Shown piece by piece: positions 6,574 to 9,535 of a stretch of DNA of 9,535 nt. The notes beneath the pieces were generated by a model. That model did not search any database. It saw nothing but the letters and a program-made list of their open reading frames with translations, and was not told where the DNA came from. Both the position numbers and the translations under genes were made by a program. Where the stretch lies: the NCBI GenBank assembly GCA_021788515.1, contig JAJYKN010000019.1:1-9535 (forward strand). Direction: 5' to 3'. The DNA comes from Nitrospirota bacterium (GTDB taxonomy: Bacteria > Nitrospirota > UBA9217). Every line of letters starts with the position of its first letter. The first letter of the stretch is position 1.

Positions 6574-6602
6574 ATATTATGATAACTGGCAACGTTTGTC
6601 AA
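6574..6602 (-). promoter_or_regulatory. Sigma70-like promoter of the nuoA operon
   Basis: On the minus strand a perfect TTGACA (6602-6597) is followed by a 17-base spacer and TAATAT (6579-6574, four of six consensus bases). A CATAAT overlapping it at shorter spacing fits the -10 box in five of six bases. Transcription would start near 6567, leaving a leader of about 47 bases with the nuoA ribosome-binding site. The position, strand and spacing all fit; no activator site was recognised. Confidence 0.65.
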
Positions 6603-6624
6603 TAAAAAAAAATTATAACATTAT
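6596..6624 (+). promoter_or_regulatory. Weak candidate plus-strand promoter overlapping the nuoA promoter
   Basis: TTGTCA (6596-6601, five of six consensus bases) lies 17 bases from CATTAT (6619-6624, four of six), within an A-tract and a tandem ATTATAAC repeat (6612-6627). It would drive the methyltransferase gene with a leader of about 115 bases. Its -35 box is almost the same bases as the nuoA -35 box read the other way. Confidence 0.3.
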
Positions 6625-6694
6625 AACCTTGCCTTCCGGCCGTTGCCGAAACAAACTTTTCGCACACCGCAGGCTGCGAATCGGCCGAGCACTC

Positions 6695-6723
6695 TTGTTT
6701 TCCCCCGTTCAATGCAGTACAAT
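6695..6723 (+). promoter_or_regulatory. Candidate proximal promoter of the methyltransferase gene
   Basis: TTGTTT (6695-6700, three of six) is spaced 17 bases from TACAAT (6718-6723, five of six). A start near 6730 would place the GGAGG ribosome-binding site (6736-6740) right at the beginning of the leader and exclude the upstream ATG at 6722 as the initiator. It is the nearest promoter-like match to the gene. Confidence 0.45.
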
Positions 6724-6745
6724 GGCGGCACGAGCGGAGGAATGC

Positions 6746-7369
6746 ATGGACCCGTATTCAAAAAAACAGCTGTTGTCGTTCTACAATATGCATTACCGGA
6801 AATTCGGCGAACGTCCCGAGGCGCTCCGGTGGACGCCGCAGGGCCAGCTCAAGCGGTATCACACGTTTCTCGACATAGCGCCTGACCTGAACAACCAAAA
6901 AATTCTTGATTACGGCTGCGGAATGGCGGATTTTTATAAATTTTTGAAACGGCGGGGCATCAAGGTCAATTACACCGGAGTGGATATCAATGAGAACTTC
7001 ATTAACGTAGCGAAAAAAAATTATCCCGAATGCACTTTCCGCGTCATGAATGTGGACGAGGATTCGCTCGAAGGTTTCTACGACTACATTTTCATCTGCG
7101 GCGTTTTCAACCTCCAGGTCCCGGGAGTCGACAACGACCTGAAGAACGCACTCGTCACGCTGTTTAAACACTGCAATAAAGGCATGGCCTTAAGCGCCCT
7201 GTCCACGCACACCCCCGTCAAAGATCACGAACTCCACTTCACCTCTCCCGAGGACATGGTCAAGTTCTCCATCGAGAACCTTTCTCCTTCCGTGGTCCTC
7301 CGGCACGACCGGCTTCCGAACGACTTTACGCTTTTTGTCTATACGACGTACAACGAGATAGAATTGTAG
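6746..7369 (+). CDS. Class I SAM-dependent methyltransferase, substrate unknown
   Basis: Soluble methyltransferase of 207 residues with a Rossmann-type SAM-binding core. Motif I is ILDYGCGMADF (53-63), the acidic end of strand two is YTGVDINENF (76-85), and a post-motif strand reads FDYIFICGVFNLQ-like at 111-123 (the actual first residues are F-Y-D-Y). The C-terminal half (HELHFTSPEDMVKFS, 161-175) resembles small trans-acting methyltransferases that are often annotated only as hypothetical. The ATG at 6746 is chosen because GGAGG ends five bases before it; a longer in-frame ATG at 6722 overlaps the predicted -10 box. It is transcribed divergently from nuoA and has no visible functional link to complex I. 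The target could be a small molecule, protein or RNA; nothing in the sequence decides. Confidence 0.85.
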   Translation: MDPYSKKQLLSFYNMHYRKFGERPEALRWTPQGQLKRYHTFLDIAPDLNNQKILDYGCGMADFYKFLKRRGIKVNYTGVDINENFINVAKKNYPECTFRVMNVDEDSLEGFYDYIFICGVFNLQVPGVDNDLKNALVTLFKHCNKGMALSALSTHTPVKDHELHFTSPEDMVKFSIENLSPSVVLRHDRLPNDFTLFVYTTYNEIEL

Positions 7370-7499
7370 GGTCGCTGCACGGCATTTGGCAAGGTACGCA
7401 CTTTAAAAACTGTAGATCAGCTAAACACCGGGACTTTGGCAGCGGCCTGGTCGGTCGTATATGCCGTTTGTCGCTCTGTTTGACTCGAAAACCTGAAGC

Positions 7500-7519
7500 T
7501 GCGGCGTTGCCGCATTTTT
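7500..7519 (+). terminator. Likely intrinsic terminator downstream of the methyltransferase
   Basis: TGCGGC (7500-7505), a GTT loop and GCCGCA (7509-7514) form a six-pair GC-rich stem followed directly by five Ts (7515-7519). It lies about 130 bases after the methyltransferase stop, further than usual, and the stem is short. Confidence 0.55.
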
Positions 7520-7609
7520 AAGATAGAACAAATGAAAATAAGCGTAGGAGGAGAAATCTGTTCAATAACGTGATCCTGCCAATGGGGAAAAATCACATGA
7601 GACTTTTGC

Positions 7610-7638
7610 TTTTCATCGGTCCGTTTCTATGCTATGAT
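7610..7638 (+). promoter_or_regulatory. Extended -10 promoter for the XRE-type regulator
   Basis: TGCTATGAT (7630-7638) is an extended -10 element with a five-of-six TATGAT core. A TTTTCA at 7610-7615 (four of six) gives a 17-base spacer. Transcription would start near 7645, about 89 bases before the predicted ATG at 7734. The ACCGGA/TCCGGT inverted repeat at 7648-7680 lies at the start of the transcript and could be an operator or a weak leader hairpin. Confidence 0.5.
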
Positions 7639-7733
7639 TGCACCTATACCGGAGCGATAGTTAATATTTCTCCTTCCGGTGAATGCGCTGCATAAGGCAC
7701 GGATCTCATTCACAGCACGAGGTGAGCAAAACT

Positions 7734-8168
7734 ATGAAAGTATCCGATATGATCAAGCAGGCACTCGAAAAAAAAGGCTATCTGAACCTGAAGGACGCCT
7801 CAAAAGCCCTCGGGATAAGTCCTGAGCTCACACGGGTCATTTTAAATAAAGGGCATGTTCCCAAAGACAAAACCCTGAGAACCATAGCAGGCAAACTGGG
7901 CCTTGACAAATCGACCCTGATCCTGGCGGCTCATCGGGAAAAAGTTCCTGTCGAAGTAAAAGGTTATTTTCTTTCTCCTGCTGAATCAAAATTCAGGCAG
8001 GGGAAACGGGTGTACCCCCTCTCCCAGGAACAGTGCGACTACCTCGAGAGGATCTTGTCCTCCGAAGAAATACAATTGATGAGAAAATACCGCCAGGTTT
8101 CCGAAGAGGGAAAAACACAGATCCTCGGCTATGTCGATTACACCTTTGCGTCGAGGGTGCAGAAGTAA
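7734..8168 (+). CDS. Small helix-turn-helix (XRE-like) DNA-binding protein
   Basis: The 144-residue product has an N-terminal five-helix HTH domain (about 1-68). The helix-turn-helix is at LKDASKALGISPELTRVILNKG (19-40), followed by TLRTIAGKLGLDKSTLILAAHRE (47-69). The C-terminal half (70-144) is charged and mostly helical, with LSSEEIQLMRKYRQVSEEGK (108-127), and may mediate dimerisation; no ligand domain or membrane segment is recognised. The ATG at 7734 is preferred over an upstream in-frame ATG at 7683 because GAGGTGA lies eight bases before it and the HTH domain begins there. Target genes are unknown. Autoregulation is possible given the inverted repeat at its promoter. It is neither clearly phage-derived nor paired with a toxin gene. 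Confidence 0.8.
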   Translation: MKVSDMIKQALEKKGYLNLKDASKALGISPELTRVILNKGHVPKDKTLRTIAGKLGLDKSTLILAAHREKVPVEVKGYFLSPAESKFRQGKRVYPLSQEQCDYLERILSSEEIQLMRKYRQVSEEGKTQILGYVDYTFASRVQK

Positions 8169-8389
8169 TATCCTTTTCGAGATGGTGTATGCGCCCTATT
8201 CGGTACTTCTCCCCAGGGATGCCAATCTGAAATCGCCCTGTCCATATCTCCAACGACAGCAGACCGTCTTAAAACCCTCTTTTTGATTCTTCTCCAGACT
8301 GACAAAGAGTCGCTTCCTCGACGTACCTCAATCACGAGCCCCGACCAGCGGCGCCTTTCTACTATCATAATGACGTGAGAAGTTGTACA

Positions 8390-8430
8390 GTGATGAGCCG
8401 GCAGATAAATATCGAATATTTGCCCATCAC
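8390..8430 (+). promoter_or_regulatory. Long interrupted dyad upstream of the darP-like gene
   Basis: Three nested pairs of arms share one centre: GTGATG (8390-8395) with CATCAC (8425-8430), GGCA (8400-8403) with TGCC (8421-8424), and AATAT (8408-8412) with ATATT (8416-8420), around CGA. All asymmetry is on the left side, as two four-base bulges. The dyad ends nine bases before the ribosome-binding site GAGG (8439-8442). The rest of the 282-base gap after 8168 shows no gene and no clear terminator or strong promoter. It could be an operator or a leader hairpin. Confidence 0.45.
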
Positions 8431-8450
8431 ATACCGTCGAGGTTTGGCTC

Positions 8451-8720
8451 ATGGACCCGTTAAGCAAAACACAAAAGAAAAGGGACGCTTTATCTCTGCA
8501 GGCCCTGGGCGAGCGTCTGGTGCACTTGTCCGCACATCAGATCAAGGGCATTGATCTGCCCGCCACACTGTACCAAGCTGTCATATTGGCAAAAACGCTC
8601 AAAAAGCACGGCGCGCTTGATAGACAGATGCAGCATATCGGCGCCTTAATGAGAAAATACGACCCGCAGCCTATTCAGGACGCCCTGCGGAGAATAGAGC
8701 TGGGAAATCATCTGCCCTAG
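8451..8720 (+). CDS. Short DarP/YjgA-like (DUF615) protein
   Basis: Small basic protein of 89 residues resembling the N-terminal half of DarP (YjgA), a factor that binds the maturing 50S ribosomal subunit in proteobacteria. Family landmarks are SKTQKKRDALSLQALGERLV (5-24), the LPATLYQAVILAKTLKKHGAL stretch (36-56) and RQMQHIGALMRKYDPQPIQDAL (58-79), which correspond to the family consensus S-x-x-x-K-R, Q-x-L-G and R-Q-x-Q-x-I-G-x-L-M-R. The usual protein is about twice as long; the C-terminal half is missing. The stop codon is clean and no remnant of a second half is seen in the downstream 140 bases, so this is probably a natural short form rather than a fresh truncation. ATG follows GAGG at eight bases. 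It converges on the NtrC-type gene. Confidence 0.78.
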   Translation: MDPLSKTQKKRDALSLQALGERLVHLSAHQIKGIDLPATLYQAVILAKTLKKHGALDRQMQHIGALMRKYDPQPIQDALRRIELGNHLP

Positions 8721-8774
8721 AAAGAGCACCGGAAAGCAGCTGTACCAACGATGCTCTGAAGGAGACAATGCGGC

Positions 8775-8806
8775 AATAAAAAAGCGGGAAGAGAAATCGT
8801 TCCCGC
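8775..8806 (-). terminator. Intrinsic terminator of the NtrC-type regulator gene
   Basis: On the minus strand GCGGGAA (8806-8800), a nine-base loop and TTCCCGC (8790-8784) form a seven-pair GC-rich stem followed directly by six Ts (8783-8778) and ATT. It lies 55 bases after the regulator stop codon. Read on the plus strand it has A residues before and no T-tract after, so it should act mainly on the minus-strand transcript. Confidence 0.85.
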
Positions 8807-8860
8807 GGTCGATACGCTGAACCAAAAGCTGCTTGTTCTCAAGAGCAAAGGAACGCCGTG

Positions 8861-9535
8861 TCACTCTTCCTCTTCTCCTCCTCCTTCTTCCCCTCCATCG
8901 GTAAAGGGGCCCTTAATGCCCAATTCCTTGATCTTCTTTCTGAGCGTATTGCGGTTGATCCCGAGGAGTTGGGCGGCGCGAACCTGATTGCCTTCGGTCT
9001 TTTTCAGAACAAGCGCGAGGAGCGGCTTCTCCACGCGGTGGAGCACCATGGTATAGATGTCCCCCCGCTCGAGCCCTCCCATGCGCTCTACCAGATCAGC
9101 CAGCTTCTCTTCGAGGAAGTTTTCGAACGACAGGTGAGCGCCCTGGCCCGGCTTGAAGATTTGCGGCGGCAAGGCGTCGGGGAAGATCTTATCGCCCTGG
9201 GACAGCGTGATGGCGCGCTGGACCGCATTCTCGAGCTCCCGCACATTCCCGGGCCAGTCATAGGCGCGGAGGATCTTGAGCGTCTCCGGCGTCAGGATCT
9301 TTTTCTTCGAATCATTGCCCTGGTATTTCTGCATGAAAAATTCGGCAAGGGGGATGATGTCGTCCTTGCGTTTTCTGAGCGAAGGAATATTTATCTGGAT
9401 GACATTCAAGCGGTAGAACAAGTCTTCGCGGAAGCGTTTTTCGCGCACCATCTTCTCGAGGCTGTGATGGGTCGCGGCAAGCACGCCGAGAACGGGCTTG
9501 AGCGATGCCGCGCCACCCACCCGATCGAACTGTTG
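8861..9535 (-). CDS. ntrC: Sigma54-dependent response regulator of the NtrC/GlnG type, N-terminal part beyond the window
   Basis: C-terminal 224 residues of an enhancer-binding activator of sigma54 RNA polymerase. Visible are the end of the AAA+ domain (DRVGG; sensor I AATHHSL; the arginine-finger motif FREDLFYRL with both arginines; sensor II WPGNVRELENAVQRA) and a Fis-type DNA-binding domain, LKKTEGNQVRAAQLLGINRNTLRKKIKELGI. The linker and the ERPLL-like VEKPLLALVL stretch fit the NtrC/GlnG subgroup, which controls nitrogen assimilation, but the receiver domain that would confirm this is outside the window. The residue usually Arg in the V-R-(I/V)-I-A-A-T strand is Gly here (V-L-G-V-L-A-A-T). 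The protein ends in an acidic, glycine-rich tail (G-G-E-E-G-G-G-E-E-E-E). An internal ATG/GTG is not a real start; the frame is open to the window edge. Confidence 0.9.
   Translation of the reverse strand, partial: QQFDRVGGAASLKPVLGVLAATHHSLEKMVREKRFREDLFYRLNVIQINIPSLRKRKDDIIPLAEFFMQKYQGNDSKKKILTPETLKILRAYDWPGNVRELENAVQRAITLSQGDKIFPDALPPQIFKPGQGAHLSFENFLEEKLADLVERMGGLERGDIYTMVLHRVEKPLLALVLKKTEGNQVRAAQLLGINRNTLRKKIKELGIKGPFTDGGEEGGGEEEE

Larger units (their letters stand above)
7370..7733. other. 364-base intergenic region
   Basis: No convincing gene was found. It holds a small terminator-like hairpin (7500-7519), a strong AGGAGGAG purine stretch at 7546-7553 with no ATG at suitable distance, an extended -10 promoter (7610-7638) and an inverted repeat, ACCGGA (7648-7653) and TCCGGT (7675-7680), just after the predicted transcription start. 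I see nothing recognisable between 7370 and 7495. Confidence 0.5.

Noticed and set aside
7370..7500. tRNA gene or attachment-site remnant after the methyltransferase
   Set aside because: No cloverleaf arms, T-loop consensus or duplicated gene end could be found.
7683..7733. Upstream in-frame ATG at 7683 for the HTH protein
   Set aside because: The 17 extra residues do not resemble the HTH domain, and a good GAGGTGA lies just before ATG 7734.
8138..8467. Minus-strand open frame of 109 codons covering most of the gap before the darP-like gene
   Set aside because: It overlaps the end of the HTH gene and the start of the darP-like gene on the opposite strand, has no ribosome-binding site of note, and shows no recognisable domain.
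8784..8806. Terminator for the darP-like gene on the plus strand
   Set aside because: The stem is followed by GGTCGATACG rather than a T-tract on the plus strand; only the minus-strand reading fits an intrinsic terminator.
1..9535. CRISPR array, insertion sequence or prophage
   Set aside because: No regularly spaced long repeats, transposase, terminal inverted repeats or phage structural genes are visible.

Overview
The window holds most of a long minus-strand operon (positions 6519 down to 1, running off the left edge), three plus-strand genes (6746-8720), and the end of a minus-strand regulator running off the right edge. The coding sequence looks moderately GC-rich (by eye; not computed). 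NuoC and NuoD are separate, NuoE lies next to an HndB-type ferredoxin, and a GlnG/NtrC-type regulator is present. Together these suggest an anaerobic or facultative Gram-negative bacterium, perhaps deltaproteobacterial (Desulfobacterota) or Nitrospirota-like. The lineage is a guess from gene content.

Minus-strand operon, in transcription order: a sigma70-like promoter (6602-6574), then nuoA, nuoB, nuoC and nuoD, which give the quinone-reducing arm and one membrane subunit of complex I. Five signalling-type genes follow: a DRTGG-domain protein, a CBS-pair protein fused to an RsbW-like ATPase, a second DRTGG protein, a PHP-family metal phosphoesterase, and a stand-alone GHKL ATPase. Next come nuoE and a (2Fe-2S) ferredoxin of the HndB type, cut by the window edge. 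A NuoF/HndC-like flavoprotein, and either NuoG or a [FeFe] hydrogenase, would be expected beyond the edge, but neither is visible. Genes within the signalling block are nearly contiguous or overlapping. Short AT-rich spacers with TTTGAA-type heptamers separate the block from nuoE, and nuoC from nuoD.

The signalling block is the most interesting part. Similar sets (NuoE, GHKL ATPase, HndB ferredoxin, PHP, DRTGG) are, from memory, associated with multimeric [FeFe]-hydrogenase clusters. Here the set sits between nuoD and nuoE of a complex I operon. It may be a dedicated control or assembly module for the electron-input end of the enzyme; this is inference.

Plus-strand region: divergently from nuoA runs a class I SAM methyltransferase, ending near a small intrinsic terminator. 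A 364-base gap follows, with an extended -10 promoter for a small XRE-type DNA-binding protein. Then come a 282-base gap with a strong dyad and a short DarP/YjgA-like (DUF615) protein. The last gene converges on the NtrC-family regulator, whose own terminator lies between the two.
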